Assembly: GCA_016648135.1 (NCBI GenBank)
Contig: JADDOH010011062.1
Span: forward strand, 42,350-106,349
DNA length: 64,000 nucleotides
Direction of reading: 5' to 3'
Source: Agrypnia vestita
Lineage: Eukaryota; Arthropoda; Insecta; Trichoptera; Phryganeidae
A program made the position numbers and the translations under genes. Below are positions 1 to 10,574 of the stretch, piece after piece. The notes beneath the pieces were generated by a model that was not told where the DNA came from, did not search any database, and saw only the letters and a program-made list of their open reading frames with translations. How positions within the stretch are numbered: the first letter of the stretch is position 1; each line of letters starts with the position of its first letter.

Positions 1-29
1 AGAACATTGTTCTCGAAACATGTAGATTG
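1..29 (+). ncRNA. Hammerhead ribozyme 3' part (ACATGT family), cut by window edge
   Basis: The window opens inside a hammerhead-like core. A stem II hairpin (AGAAC, loop ATT, GTTCT) is followed by C-GAAA, then the self-complementary ACATGT that would form a minimal stem III, then A (cleavage site GUA) and GATTG, the downstream strand of stem I. The CTGANGA half lies outside the window. The related copy at 52261-52300 has CAAT(C) just before its CTGA, which would pair with this GATTG. Bases 30-125 are the flank of the same repeat and include the inverted match to 52185-52230 (CACCACAAAGT). Type I hammerheads with tiny stem III are known from Penelope-like elements and retrozymes; assignment here is inference. 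Confidence 0.55.
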
Positions 30-125
30 TTTAATCTAATAAAGTGGTGAAAACAAAGTAATTTGTGTTTTATTTTAATAATAATGTCACCACAAAGTTC
101 AAGCCTTCATACAGAAGAAGAAAAA

Positions 126-704
126 ATATTCTTCGAACAGTTAATACAGAATGTATTTATAATCAGAAAAAATTAATCCTTTCTTAAAAATTTTACGAAT
201 ATATTCGAATATTCGAATATTTTATCATTAATTATTCGATATTCGAATAGTTGGAATCACGAATATTTGAAGGCTCTACTTGTGACGTGTCCCAAATAAT
301 TCATTATGCACATTTGCATGCAACAGACGTTGCTCACTATTAATTTTTAGAGATTCTTAAAGACAAGATTTCTCAAGACTCACCCATTTCTGAAGACACC
401 GCACCCAATCCCATTTGTTTCGTTGAAATATCCAACATTTCGCTCTGAAAGTGCACCTGCGAAAATTATATATACATGAAAAATCACATTTATTATAATA
501 TTAAAGAACACATTCTTATTGTGAAGTTGCAATGTCATAACAAAGTTTTGTGAATTTTTAAAATCAAATGTATTAATCAATTAGAAAGACATACAGAAAA
601 AATAAATACGACAAACAAGCATATGAGAAAGGTAAAATATGAAGTTTCAAAAACCAAAAAAAAAAAATTTTTTAAAGTATGGATATATTGCGTTTTAGCT
701 TAGT
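126..704. other. AT-rich spacer, no gene
   Basis: AT-rich sequence with a short run of overlapping ATTCGAATATTCG palindromes near 195-245. No coding remnant or bounded repeat recognised. The open frame on the minus strand at 380-580 has no recognisable domain. Confidence 0.5.
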
Positions 705-1005
705 GAGTGAGTGAGACGGTTCGGTCACGTGGAACGTATAAACGAGGAAAGGTTGGTTAAGAAAATATATCAGGCGAGTGTTGAAGGCAACAGGAATAGA
801 GGGCGTCCGCGAAAGACCTGGCACGATCAGATACTGCAAGTATTTGAGGATGGCTCTGTTAAAAGCCTCAACAACCTTAGAACTTGTATGAGAACATTCA
901 TGAATATAGCCAAAGCAAAAGTGGTGTGCCAAAATAGAAGAATATGGCGTTCTATCCTCTCTACCTACCCCTGCTGGGAAACGGCGTGATGGTTAGTTAG
1001 TTAGT
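705..1005 (+). pseudogene. LINE 3' end: C-terminus of reverse-transcriptase ORF (family A)
   Basis: The open frame at 711-989 encodes the C-terminal tail of a non-LTR retrotransposon ORF: RRFGHVERINEERLVKKIYQ, then GRPRKTWHDQI and a final tryptophan/arginine-rich block ending ETA-stop. This RRFGHVERM...GRPRKTW arrangement is known from endonuclease-reverse transcriptase ORFs of moth LINEs. The stop is followed by ATGGTTAGTTAGTTAG, a short tandem tail typical of such 3' ends. Everything upstream (endonuclease, RT core) is missing, so this is a 5'-truncated dead copy. The same family recurs at 53600-53993. Clade (RTE-like or other) is uncertain. Confidence 0.85.
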
Positions 1006-1091
1006 TTTCACTTTTGGGACAGTAAATTGTAACATTTTGTTTCTTGTGTGACGTTTGTGATTTAATATATGTACTGTAATTTGTGATGTTT

Positions 1092-1256
1092 ATATGGCAT
1101 TTTAACCGGTGACACTATAACTGTTATTTGTATCTAATTGTGTCGATGGTCGGTAACTGATTGTTTGCAATTCGACGGGCAGACATACAACAGTTATATC
1201 TCAGTTACCAATTATCGATACAATTACATTATTAACCGGTTAAAGCAACGGTTCGA
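1092..1256. repeat. MITE with TTTAACCGGT ends
   Basis: Imperfect terminal inverted repeats: ATTTTAACCGGTGACAC at the left, and ACCGGTTAAAGCAACGGTT followed by CGACCAT at the right. A second copy is at 37363-37492. No coding capacity. Target duplication not clear. Confidence 0.6.
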
Positions 1257-1280
1257 CCATCTCGTATGTTATAACATATA

Positions 1281-1806
1281 GGGTGTACCAGAGCTAGCAA
1301 CAGAAACTTGGCTTATAGATTCCTGACTACATTATGAGTCTAAAATGTTCGAGCAACCATGACCTAATATCAATAGTCATGGAGATATGCAATATCAAAG
1401 TTTGCATTTTTTTTTCAATATTTCTTACTTATTTTTTGCAAAAAATTGAACTATCATTACGGTATCTTATGTCGATTATGAAAAATTCATTCGCTTTAAT
1501 ACAAGTCGAATAAAATGATAAAAACCTTGCAAAAATTGAAAAAAGTCATTTTTTACAAGGTTTTTATTTTTTTATTCGACTTGTATTAAAGCGAATGAAT
1601 TTTTCATAATCGCCATAAGATACCGTAATGATGGTTCAACTTTTTGCAAAAAATAAGTAAGAAATATTGAAAAAAAAAATGCAAACTTTGATATTGCATA
1701 TCTCCATGACTATTGATATGAGGTCATGGTTGCTCGAACATTTTAGACTCATAATGTAGTCAGGAATCTACCGGTCAAGTTACTGTCGCTAGCTCTGGTA
1801 CACCCC
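1281..1806. repeat. 526-bp near-perfect palindrome (foldback family P, copy 1)
   Basis: Left end GGGTGTACCAGAGCTAGCAA is mirrored by TTGC-like...GCTAGCTCTGGTACACCC at the right. Almost the whole left half is repeated in reverse complement in the right half, meeting near 1530-1560. Related copies: 18335-18709, 37006-37325, 51852-52115, 55895-56415, 56697-57252, 57675-57840, 63600-63980. No coding capacity; transcription would give a long hairpin. Confidence 0.85.
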
Positions 1807-2300
1807 GTACAACATTTGCGACAATGCTATAAACGGATTGCGACACTGCACTCCGCGAGATATTAATTTGAAATAATCGTCGCAGCAGCATTGTGGACGA
1901 ACTCTTACAAATGTAGGACTCCCTGAACTGGAAGGGCTTTGTAACTCGCTGCCCGGGCAGTACACAGTACACAGTACTACCTACCGGCGTACCCAGCGCT
2001 TATGTAAGTAAAGCACACCACCATATTCGAGTGTAGCGCTCCAGCGGCGCTCCTCACACGGTGCAGCGCGCCCCCCCCCTTCCCACATGTAGCCCTGACG
2101 TGGCCCTCCCCTCCGAGTGGAGCGTACGCATTTGCGCGGATTTATCGAACGCATATTTGTACCGCTTTAACTGTGCCAAATAAGTTAAATGAAAGAATTA
2201 CGTAGCTCGACTCTGACCCCCCCCCCGCTCAGCCCTCACGCAGCCCAGCGAAGCGTTCTACCTGTGATCAGGCCGCGAGATTTATGAACGCTCTCTATGT
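1807..2300. other. GC-rich spacer with C tracts
   Basis: Relatively GC-rich block with two runs of about 10-12 C (near 2069 and 2218) and several CpGs. No open frame or known repeat end recognised. Confidence 0.4.
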
Positions 2301-2535
2301 GTAGGGTATAAAAAGCAAAGGCAGCAATATCTAAATAATAAAAAAAGTGTTTTGAATTGAATCACCGAGGATTACTAATTAAAAATGTACTCAACTTTAA
2401 ATTGTCTGTGTCTAAAATTCCTTCCAAAATCATGTTTTCTATAACATCTAGAATTCGGTACACTATAAATTAGTAATTCTCGATGACTGCATTCAATTTT
2501 TTTTGGATATTGCTGTCTGCTTTTATACCCCACAT
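2301..2535. repeat. Foldback MITE with GGGTATAAAAAGC-type ends
   Basis: Arms of roughly 85 bp: GTAGGGTATAAAAAGCAAAG... at the left against ...CTGCTTTTATACCCCAC at the right, both including AGCAATATC(T/C) and the block around TTACTAATT. Ends outwards in TATGTG/CACATG. No coding capacity. Confidence 0.7.
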
Positions 2536-2564
2536 GTTAGATCTCAACAATTGTGTATTTATCG

Positions 2565-3070
2565 CTATTATTTAACATTGTACGCTTCGTCAATTCCGAC
2601 GTGATGAATATTGTATAAAATAAATACATACTATAGGTCGACCACAATCAAAAAACCATTCCCTAGCTTTGTCCGGTAAGAAGAAAGCGGGGTAAAGTTG
2701 CCTGGCAAGCCCGTATTACAAGCCTTAATATAATATTCCAAATAAATATATTTTTTTTAGTTTAAAAAAAGTTACTTACTTACTAGAAAAATTTCTTTTG
2801 TGTTCATTTTTTGCTTCGTAATAACACACATTTTTTGCGCACATTCTTTTGAATGCGGTCTAGCTATAATATTATTTTAAAATTTTATAGTACCGACTCA
2901 GCTTGTATCACATACATGTACTAATTTCCCCATCCAAAGTGTCGAAATATTAAATTAAAAATTAAAATTATATGAATATTGACTTTTAACAGATGACTTG
3001 ACTTTTCTCATAGAAACTTTGCGTGTAAATAAATAACGACGTCCCGCCTATTTTGTCTAAGGATGTTTTT
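2565..3070 (-). repeat. Repeat family G, split by about 400 bp
   Basis: Two blocks, TACGCTTCGTCAATT (2580-2596) and CATAGAAACTTTGCGTG (3010-3030) continuing to GACGTCCCGCCTATTTTGTC, are the reverse complement of one compact repeat at 6515-6632. In this copy they are separated by about 400 bp, implying an insertion here or a deletion there. Further relatives lie at 21284-21480 and 41745-41790. Confidence 0.5.
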
Positions 3071-3079
3071 TCTAGGATA

Positions 3080-3265
3080 TTAAAAAATAGAGATGCGTGC
3101 AAGTAATACGTGACACGTCAATAGTTTTACAATTTTTTTCCATTACCAAGTCAGTCGCCTTTGCTATGAATAAAAGGCCTAACTTTCTGCTCTGGAACTG
3201 ATGGTAGAACCCTGACCACTCTCTTGGTGTCTTAACCACTGGACCAACAACCTTCTCGATTAAAA
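3080..3265 (-). repeat. tRNA-derived SINE (minus strand)
   Basis: On the minus strand the head reads GTTGGTCCAGTGGTTAAGAC, a polymerase III A-box-like tRNA D-arm. It is followed by an unrelated body and the tail ACGTGTCACGTATTACTTGC then GCATCTCTATTTTTTA. Head and tail both match the + strand copy at 20392-20575 (GTTGGTCTTGTGGTTAGGAC and TGACACGTATTCCGTG), supporting one SINE family. The B box is degenerate here. Confidence 0.6.
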
Positions 3266-4194
3266 CGACATTGTTTTTGTGAAAACAGGGGTATCATTAC
3301 ATACCTAGCTCCGTGGGTAGTGCTAGTGGGTTCGCGGGCAATTTTTCCGGAATCGATAGAAAAACGACTATAAGAAATATAACAGTTAGTCTTGTGACCG
3401 TTATAGCTTGTGAAAAGTGCAACGAAAAATAAGTAAGACATTTATAAGAAATAGACACGTTGTTTGAGGAATTATTTTAAAACAGCATACTCAATGTCAA
3501 CGCGACAAACAAAATAATCGTGTCCCAGTTCATGTGAAGTCAAATCTCATCAATCGCATACAAAGGAGAGTAGCTTTCCCGTACTATTTTAGCACTACGC
3601 CATCGATGGCAGTCATTGAGGATGTTAACATTTTTTTGCTCTTTTTATCTTATTCTAGTGTCTACTTGAGTACTTCGCAAGTAAAGTACTACTTGAGTAC
3701 TTTACTTGCGATTAAACTGTCTTAACCTACTACTACAAGTGCATCAATTCTAATTGTTTTGACACTTTTACTAGATTCCTTATTGTAATAAAACTTAGAA
3801 GCTAATGTAACGTACAACGGTCAAAAAAAGGAATGTTGGTGAATTGTAGACCATTAAATAACATAGATTTGTGGACAATACAGTGCTATATGTAGGCTAT
3901 GCCCATGACCTTCAAATATTGGTAAAAAGGTGAATGAAGCAAGATACAAGTATGCCCTGAAGAAACTCGGCAAAACCCAAATTGTTAATAGCATCAAAAA
4001 GTTCACTTCCGACGCCAAATATAACCATCAACAACGAATCAATTAAAAGAGTCTTGCAACCCAGCACTTAGGTGTATTGGGGAACTAGAATTGGGATCCA
4101 TTTCAAGAAGTAAAATCTCGAATAGAGATGGCAATAAGTACGCTTCTCAAAATGACAATGCTATTTTCTAGCCGTGCACTAAACCTGCAACTTA
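3266..4194. other. Spacer with a short repeat at 3715-3790
   Basis: Unannotated sequence. Bases 3715-3790 (CTACAAGTGCATCAATTCTA, then TTTTGACACTTTTACTA) resemble 8893-8945, so a dispersed repeat of unknown type is present twice. No gene recognised. Confidence 0.4.
3676..3710. repeat. 15-bp perfect hairpin, 5-nt loop
   Basis: CGCAAGTAAAGTACT (3676-3690) and AGTACTTTACTTGCG (3696-3710) are exact reverse complements around ACTTG. A third related unit, ACTTGAGTACTTCGC, lies just upstream. Too short and isolated to call a microRNA. Confidence 0.7.
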
Positions 4195-4560
4195 GAATAT
4201 GTATAGTTTTGTTTTCGCCATTCTCTTATGCAGGGTGGAGGTGTGGACACTAAACCAATCCAAGGCTTTTGAAATATGGCTCTGTAGACGCATGGGTGGA
4301 TAGAGTGACGAATGTTGAAGTACTCCGGCGTACGGAAAAAGACCGAGAAGTTCTGCGAACTATCAAAATAAGAAAGCTGAACTATCTTAGACAACAATAT
4401 TGTCTAAACCAACTCACCATCCAGGGGAAAATTTGTGGCAAAAAAGCCGTAGGCAGATCATGGCTGCGTAACTTGAGGAACTGGTATGAGTGTAACTCGA
4501 CAGAGTTGTTCTGCGCGGAGGTGAATGACGTCTTGATAGCCAATACGATGTGTTAATATT
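4195..4560 (+). pseudogene. LINE RT-ORF C-terminal fragment (family B), frameshifted
   Basis: A first frame near 4230-4290 reads VEVWTLNQSKAFEIWLCRRM. After a shift the open frame at 4269-4556 continues DRVTNVEVLRRTEKDREVLR, then a WLRNLRNW...STELF block. This order (FEIWLCRRM, WVDRVTNVEVL, GRSWLRNLR) is the C-terminal tail of an insect endonuclease-reverse transcriptase LINE ORF. The RT core is absent and a deletion has fused the parts. The same C-terminal family occurs at 31343-31640 on the minus strand. Confidence 0.8.
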
Positions 4561-4949
4561 AACATGGATTGGAAGGTTACAAAATTGTTACAAGCTACAA
4601 ACTATCAAGTATTTGGCGCCCTGTTCTTATTTTTTTCTGATTCCACCTTTAAGAGACGTCACAGAAAAGCCCGAATATGTAATTAGTATATATTGCATCC
4701 TGGCGACCTCTATCGCAGAAGAAGTGAACACTCCACAACAAAGTGCATATAATTTACAACCTCGGAAGGAATGATCCGTTCAGCCTCCACCCCCGCGGTA
4801 ACAGGACGCTCTCGTCGAGATTTGCTTCTCAGTGAAATACACGGGTCGTATAAAATATTCGTTTCATTTAACAAGTAAATATGTCACACCGTAATAATAA
4901 TCTTAACTCTTAATAGGAATGATGACAAATTTTGAAATTATTTTCTATA
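4561..4949. other. Spacer, no gene
   Basis: Nothing recognised apart from a modest GC-rich patch at 4770-4850. The open frame at 4550-4774 has no recognisable domain. Confidence 0.4.
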
Positions 4950-5285
4950 ATGTAGGTACACACACATCTACTATTACCGAAAATAATATTATTTCAGTAA
5001 TAAACTAAGGTTTACCTATTTTTTCCAGGTTTTTAGGTTCAGGTCTTTTTAGGTTTCTACCTATTTTTAATCTCGCACAATAACTCCCGTAGCTGTCATT
5101 TCGTCTACGTGACGTCAAGCCTCGGTAAACATTGCATTGTGTCTATGACAACAGTTCAAAGTCACGGTTATGGGTACAGAGGCGTGACGTCATTCGCTCT
5201 GACCGGTGATTCAACTTAAATGGCGGATTGCACAATTTTATACTTTTATTTTATTGAAAATCTTATTGTTCATTAAATGAAAATC
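4950..5285 (+). repeat. Dispersed repeat with two TGACGTCA sites (copy 1)
   Basis: Matches 54185-54527 in reverse complement over about 330 bp, including TTACCGAAAATAATATTATT, ACGTGACGTCAAGCC and GCGTGACGTCATTCGCTCT. Two full cAMP-response-element palindromes sit at 5110-5117 and 5185-5192. No coding capacity. Class unknown. Confidence 0.75.
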
Positions 5286-5409
5286 AATGTGTTTATTAAA
5301 ACCGGATCTTTTTAGAATACTTTCAAAATATTGTCTTCTCTAAAATCACTTATTCTCTAATTCTTTAATACTGTCACCATGCCTATTGTTGACAATTTCA
5401 CTTCGTTAA

Positions 5410-5700
5410 TTTTCCGACGCGACGAAAAGTTTGAGAGCCGCCGCCGACACCCGAGCGGGAGGTAGGCGCTGCACAGGTACCCGCTTGCAGCCAGAGCGAC
5501 GCGGCCCGGCTGCAGCCATCCGGCGGAGACGGCCGGACTTTGCCGAAGCCGCCCGAAGTGGGCCGAAGCTCTCCGAGCGGGGGAAACGCGGCGGAGGCGC
5601 CCGAGGCTTGCCGAAGGACTCCGAGCCGGGGAAAGATGGCGGACTTTCCCGCCCGTCGGCTGGCGGCCGAGGTTTTGACGTTTACGACGGGCGTATTTGT
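5410..5700. other. Isolated CpG-rich block
   Basis: About 290 bp of strongly GC- and CpG-rich DNA in AT-rich surroundings, with internal degenerate repeats of CCGAAG / CCGAGC. The + strand is open for 92 codons (5431-5709), but the frame starts at TTG, is Arg/Gly/Pro-rich and shows no domain, so I read it as base composition rather than a gene. It could be a CpG-island-like promoter or non-coding first exon. Confidence 0.45.
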
Positions 5701-5966
5701 TTAATATAAGTTTTGAAATATCATCGAGAAATGTGGCTCCGATGGTTGTCGCGAGAATCGGTCGGATGACGACGGAATATTATGGTGCAGATGTCATTAT
5801 CGAGCACGCAATTTAAAATGATTTTAAAATTTGTGGGATATGCACGCAAAACGGCACAAAATAAAATATGGCGTAGTATTAACATGTACGATTTAAACAA
5901 AATTAATCACAAAAACCGACCACCTAAATATACAAACATGAAGGAACGTACATTTCTTGATACACA

Positions 5967-6102
5967 GGCCCGGATTCAGAGTCAATACTTCGGATGATTT
6001 AAAGATTAAGGTATGCCTTAAAAGTGTTATTTTGTACTGAAAATTACGCTTTTTAGGCATACCTTAATCCTTAAATCATCTAAGTATTGACTCTAAATTC
6101 GG
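5967..6102. repeat. Palindromic MITE, GGCCCGGATTCAG ends
   Basis: The left arm (GAGTCAATACTTCGGATGAT, then TTAAAGATTAAGGTATGCCT) is mirrored by the right arm (AGGCATACCTTAATCCTTAA, then ATCATCTAAGTATTGACTC). The whole unit folds as a hairpin. A half copy is at 10473-10533. Confidence 0.8.
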
Positions 6103-7280
6103 AACAAAACTTTTTTAAATTAAAAAAACAACTATTCTATTGAAACAAAGTCTACTGTAAAAAATACGTTAACTGCAGTATAAATGAGTCTCAAATATAA
6201 GCGAGGGGAAATATTCTTTAGCTATGACCCAATTCCCTCGCCTAAATAAGGAGCTTAGTTCATCTCTGAGCAATTTTATACTCTGTTAGCACAAATGATT
6301 TTCAATAATGGACACGACCGAATGTTATGATATGAAATATGTTGGTAAAATGTAGGAATGTCATTTTTAAAATTATTTGTGGAATGTTCATGTAAAATGG
6401 CAGACATATTCGATTAGAACACAATCCAGCACTAATGAAAAATGTAATAAAAATTAATTAAATTAACAATAGATAATGATCCACATATTTTCAGGATAAT
6501 AACATCTTTACAGTGCCATAGAAAAAATAGACGGGACGTAGTCATTTATGTACGCGTAAAGTTTCTATGAGAAATATCAATAAATCTGTCAAATGTCGTC
6601 ACGTGAAAATTGACGAAGCGTGCAATGTTACACGATAGCTGTCAATGCATGTTTGTTAAGGTAACACAAACCAATAAGAATAGATCCGATTGTTTGTTTT
6701 CTTCTATAGAGGGTGACTGCGGAATAAACTGAATAGTGATCTGAATGCAGTAATGTAAATGTAAAAAAAAAAAAAAGTAAATGCACATGAAGCAGGTTGT
6801 GCCAATACAAATGCATGAAAGTAAGCCTGTAATTGGTTGGGAATCTATGTAAGTAGATATTATACAAAGAATGAACAAACTTGAAGCGAACGTAGAGCTG
6901 TGTATCATGGTAGAGAGAACCAAGAAGACGTCGGAGCCAGGAATGGATGGTAAAGAAAATATTCCTACGAAGCGAATGTTGAAGGTAAAAAAACGGAAAG
7001 CTTTCGCGAATGCTTTGGGATGTTCCGTTTTTTCACGAGATTTTTTTTTATTTGACTTTTAATTGATATTTCCGATAATACAATTTAAATAAAAACGCGC
7101 ATCGAAAACACGTATACCTACGCCACGTTATGCTGTATCACTTTGAGAAAGGGTGAATAGCTGTCAAATCATTTCGCAATCTCAAATGACTTTTCAGTGA
7201 AGGAACAGTTAGCGAAACGGCGAAAGTTTGTTCGCTTAAAAGCTGGCGACACCAGCCTAGACCGACATGTCAGTACAGAG
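6103..7280. other. Spacer containing a compact family-G repeat
   Basis: Bases 6515-6632 hold the compact version of repeat family G (ATAGACGGGACGTAGTC ... GTTTCTATGAGAAA ... GACGAAGCGTGCAATGTTA). The rest (6103-6510, 6635-7280) shows no recognised repeat or gene. The short frames around 6628-7062 lack domains. Confidence 0.4.
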
Positions 7281-7823
7281 TAGGGAATGCAATCCCGATC
7301 CCGCGAGATCGCGATCCCGCGAGATCTTGAGGCATTTTACGAGGGTCAATCCCGAATCGAAAAATCGGACGAGATTATCGGGTTATTTATTATTGATTAA
7401 CATTTTTTATATTTTGTAAGTTTAATTGTGTATGTCTATAAAGCTTTTAGAAAGTACTTAAAATTTATGTTCATGTCACATTCAAATAATGAAAGTAGCT
7501 TTGAATAATATTTGCTGTATTTTATCAACCTAACATAGTAATAAAAACTACTACTAGTTGTAGTTTTTACTCTACTACATTGACTGATTGATACTTGGAA
7601 AAACGCCTACAAAAACTTTAATGCAATGATTAATAATGAACATTTTATTAAAATTGCTGATATAAAAATGAAAGGCATTATCGTTAATTGCTATTCAGCT
7701 CTATAAACAAAAAAAAAAACACAACAGTTTCGGGATCCCGATCCGTAGAGATCCCGCGGGATTGGAAATTCTAATCTCGAGGGATCCCGAAAGGGAAATC
7801 CCGACTCGGAATTGCATTCCCTA
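7281..7823. mobile_element. Non-autonomous hAT element (TAGGGAATGC family), copy 1
   Basis: Terminal inverted repeats TAGGGAATGCAATCCCGA and TCGGAATTGCATTCCCTA. Flanks GTACAGAG (7273-7280) and GTACAAAG (7824-7831) form an 8-bp target duplication with one mismatch, diagnostic of hAT. Subterminal regions are packed with GGGATCCCGA / GATCCCGCGAG motifs, as expected for transposase-binding sites. The AT-rich centre has no coding capacity. A truncated inverted copy is at 34178-34640. Confidence 0.9.
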
Positions 7824-8017
7824 GTACAAAGTCGATCTGTGGATGAAAGAGAATGGAAGTTTCACACCCAAGGAAATAGAACCAGTAATTGGGTCATTCT
7901 CTCTTTTGTTGTAGTTAAACTCTCCCTGTTCATTTTCGTGACGTAGTGGTATTTAAAAATGTTAATTTTTGTTTTGTTTAATAATATAAGTTCGATGATA
8001 ACTTCTCGTAATAATAC

Positions 8018-8591
8018 TGTCACGTGTTGTGGCTGCTGGAAGAATTAATAAAAATGCAGGAATTTAATAAGGATTTATTAATTACTAATTGATTTATTAT
8101 TCAAACGTACAAAGTATTTGACTAAATTATTTCGTAAATTTATCCCTCATAAATAGACACTTTATAATCGCTTTAACACTTTATTCACTATTCACAAGAA
8201 AATTCCATCCGATTTCCGCACGTACCATTCGCTCCGGTTTGTTTCGCTACGTAAGAACGTTTCAGATTATTCGCTGTCGATTATCGTTCGGCTGGCCACA
8301 CTGATCCGCAGCTCGCAGCTGTCTTCGCTTCTACTATCGCTGTCAAGCGTGCTAAAAACCACAACCGCTACTCCCGCGCGCGTCCTATTAATATCTAGCT
8401 AATGCTGTTATCGAGCCTTCTAGGCGTTCCTAGTGTTACGAGAACTTTCTCGCAGCTTTTATAGATGTTTCTCGATGCTTCCCGAAAGCCGTAGATTACG
8501 CTAGGCCGTTCTGGAATGTTCGATAGTGTTGCGATCATTTCAAACAATTGTCACTTGACGTGAGCGCGTTATTCTTTTTAGCCTCCCTACA
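8018..8591 (-). mobile_element. Solo LTR of a retrotransposon, with heat-shock element
   Basis: Bounded by TGTCACGTG... and ...CTCCCTACA (TG...CA ends) with a perfect 4-bp target duplication ATAC at 8014-8017 and 8592-8595, typical of Ty3/gypsy-type LTRs. On the minus strand a TATA box (CTATAAAAGCTGCGAG, 8451-8466) lies upstream of AATAAA-type signals, giving the transcription direction. A perfect three-unit heat-shock element TTCTGGAATGTTC is at 8509-8521, upstream of the TATA on the minus strand, with additional TTCCCGAA and GAACTTTC units nearby. A diverged, truncated relative is at 58462-58916 (shared CTTTAACACTTTATTCACTA). Confidence 0.85.
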
Positions 8592-9128
8592 ATACCATCT
8601 CAATAGTTTTAGACACTGTAAAGAAATTAGGTTTTAATGGTATTTAATAAATAATAAAAAATACATTTATGTTGCGACAGAGTTGTTTATTCTTGTTGAA
8701 TTTTGTACCAAACAAAACAATAAAAAAAAGAACGATCCAACTGACGTGGATGATAACCACGCCACCAAATGATAATAATTGTACTTAATGTATTTTGAGT
8801 TTGTTTTCGATTTTGATTATGTTACTAAATACTTATTTTTCGAATCCTTAGAGTCTACGATACTATACGAATACTCTCCATGCGGCTAGATCGCCTAATC
8901 TACTGCTACAAGTCTATCAGCTCTATAGCTTTGACACTTTTACTATTCAATTGTAATTCTATTCAAATGCAATACTGAAACATATTATTTATTTAAAATA
9001 GTCATACATCTTACTCATGTTAAGTTTCTAGTCAAGTAAGGTAATAAAATTAACAAAATCAAAAGTCAGATGACTTTAAAAGTCACAAAAATTAAAAACA
9101 AAAATAAAAGAGTCTTCTAAGTTAGATA
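8592..9128. other. AT-rich spacer
   Basis: AT-rich with the dispersed 8880-8960 repeat shared with 3715-3790. No gene recognised. Confidence 0.4.
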
Positions 9129-10016
9129 TTAATTTGTAATACCAGTTACGTTAGTCATAATGAGATCAATTAAGCGAACAAATCGTTCGAAAGTATCGAA
9201 AAAAACATTTATGAATGAATAACGAAAAAACTTATTAGATAGGTGACCGTCTAAAATCAGCATTACCGGATCCTCTTCGGATGGCTTCGTGTGGCGTAGA
9301 AAATATTCAAACCACTGGGCAAAAACTTCCAGTTTCATCTACCCTGATGCATTTTAGGCCTGAGCAGACCCTGGGGGTGCCCCTCCATGAGATCAATCTT
9401 CATACGGATCCTTCGAAAAATAAACATCGGTGGAACGAAAGTTCTAGAAGCAGACATGCAAATAACAGCCGTTGTAGTGATTCCTCGTTCAGCTGATGTA
9501 ACCCGTGCTACTTGTCTTCGTCCATATGTACGAGATGATCCCCGGGGATCATATAGAAAGGAATCATCTTGACCCGAGTCCCACTTATTCATTCAATGTT
9601 TATAACATAACCTACAAGCACGCGGTTATGTTCACGTGGCCCAAATACTAAAATTAAGCATATTAAAAGCCTCAAACACAACAGTAATTACATGTAACAT
9701 TGTTTGAATAAAAGTAACATAAGCTCAAAGTCACGCCTACCTTAGATCAGCCGTACACAATTTTTATTTTTTCTCGTCTAAATCGATGTATCGCTCACGC
9801 CGCCAGTATGATTTGACTGAAGCGGGGGAGTGTCCGAAGCTATGTTTTACCAGTGAAATCAACCACATGGCGTTAGTGGTTTCAGTACAATCGCAAAGGA
9901 TCATCTTACCCCAACGGATCAACTCGTACCACTTTCCCCTATATGTCTTAAGTCGGCGACTAGGAACATTCAAAGTTAGGTTTTCGACACAAAATTCTGA
10001 ATCAATTTCACCATGA
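9129..10016 (-). pseudogene. pogo/Tigger-like DDE transposase remnant
   Basis: Read 10016 to 9129. The frame at 9764-9973 may be the N-terminal helix-turn-helix region (KTYRGKWYELIRWGK...). About 170 bp further on, 9335-9592 encodes GRRQVARVTSAERGITTTAV and FVPPMFIFRRIRMK, the central DDE core as in pogo-class transposases. Via a frameshift at ~9337 it continues as FAQWFEYFLRHTKPSEED then PVMLILDGHLSN, which carries the second catalytic aspartate. The C-terminal third and the third acidic residue are not visible. Stops, the frameshift and the missing region mark it as dead. pogo transposases normally run to about 500 residues, so roughly half remains. Confidence 0.8.
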
Positions 10017-10022
10017 ATTATA

Positions 10023-10250
10023 TTATATAGGTATATTAATTAGGTCAGCAATTAGTCTTCTAACTTCCAACTTGTGTACATGAAAATATTCTAAGCGCTC
10101 TTCATAATATACTAAAGGGCTGCCCAGGTTACACTTAAATGCAAGCGTGCGAAGAAATTTTTGCTGTACAAATTCTATAATATTTTTGTAATTTATATAA
10201 TGAGATGACCAAATGACACGACCAAATTCCAAATCGCTGCGAACCAATGA
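10023..10250 (-). pseudogene. LINE RT-ORF C-terminal fragment (CR1/Jockey-like)
   Basis: The minus-strand frame reads VRSDLEFGRVIWSSHYINYK, then IEFVQQKFLRTLAFKC and a heptad-like block. The order (R-LEYG--IWSP, I--VQ-KFLR) is typical of the region after the RT thumb in insect LINE ORF2. Truncated at both ends. Confidence 0.75.
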
Positions 10251-10472
10251 AGTGTATAAACATATTAATTATCATGTTTTTTTATTTAAATTATGATTGA
10301 GATTAAGACAATCGCCTGGGAATATGAGTAAAATTCACAATTTTATCATATTTTTGTATGGAAAAATCATCTTATTAAATATTTTGAATATGTCCAAATT
10401 TTTAATGAACACAATACTGGATTTTATCCCCATGGGGACATCATTAATCAAGATATATTATAGATGCCTGAT

Positions 10473-10533
10473 TCGCCCGAGTTCAGTGTCAATACTTGGA
10501 TGATTTAAAGATTAAGGTACGTCTTAAAAGCGA
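10473..10533. repeat. Half copy of the 5967-6102 MITE
   Basis: AGTGTCAATACTTGGATGAT then TTAAAGATTAAGGTACG matches the left arm of the MITE at 5967. It breaks off where the RTE-like LINE begins, suggesting the LINE landed in it. Confidence 0.65.
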
Positions 10534-10574
10534 TTCCTGAGGGTAGATGTCCAGTGGGCCGCCCCAGACACAGT

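Noticed and set aside
5431..5709. 92-codon Arg/Gly/Pro-rich frame in the CpG-rich block
   Set aside because: TTG start, low complexity driven by GC content, no domain.
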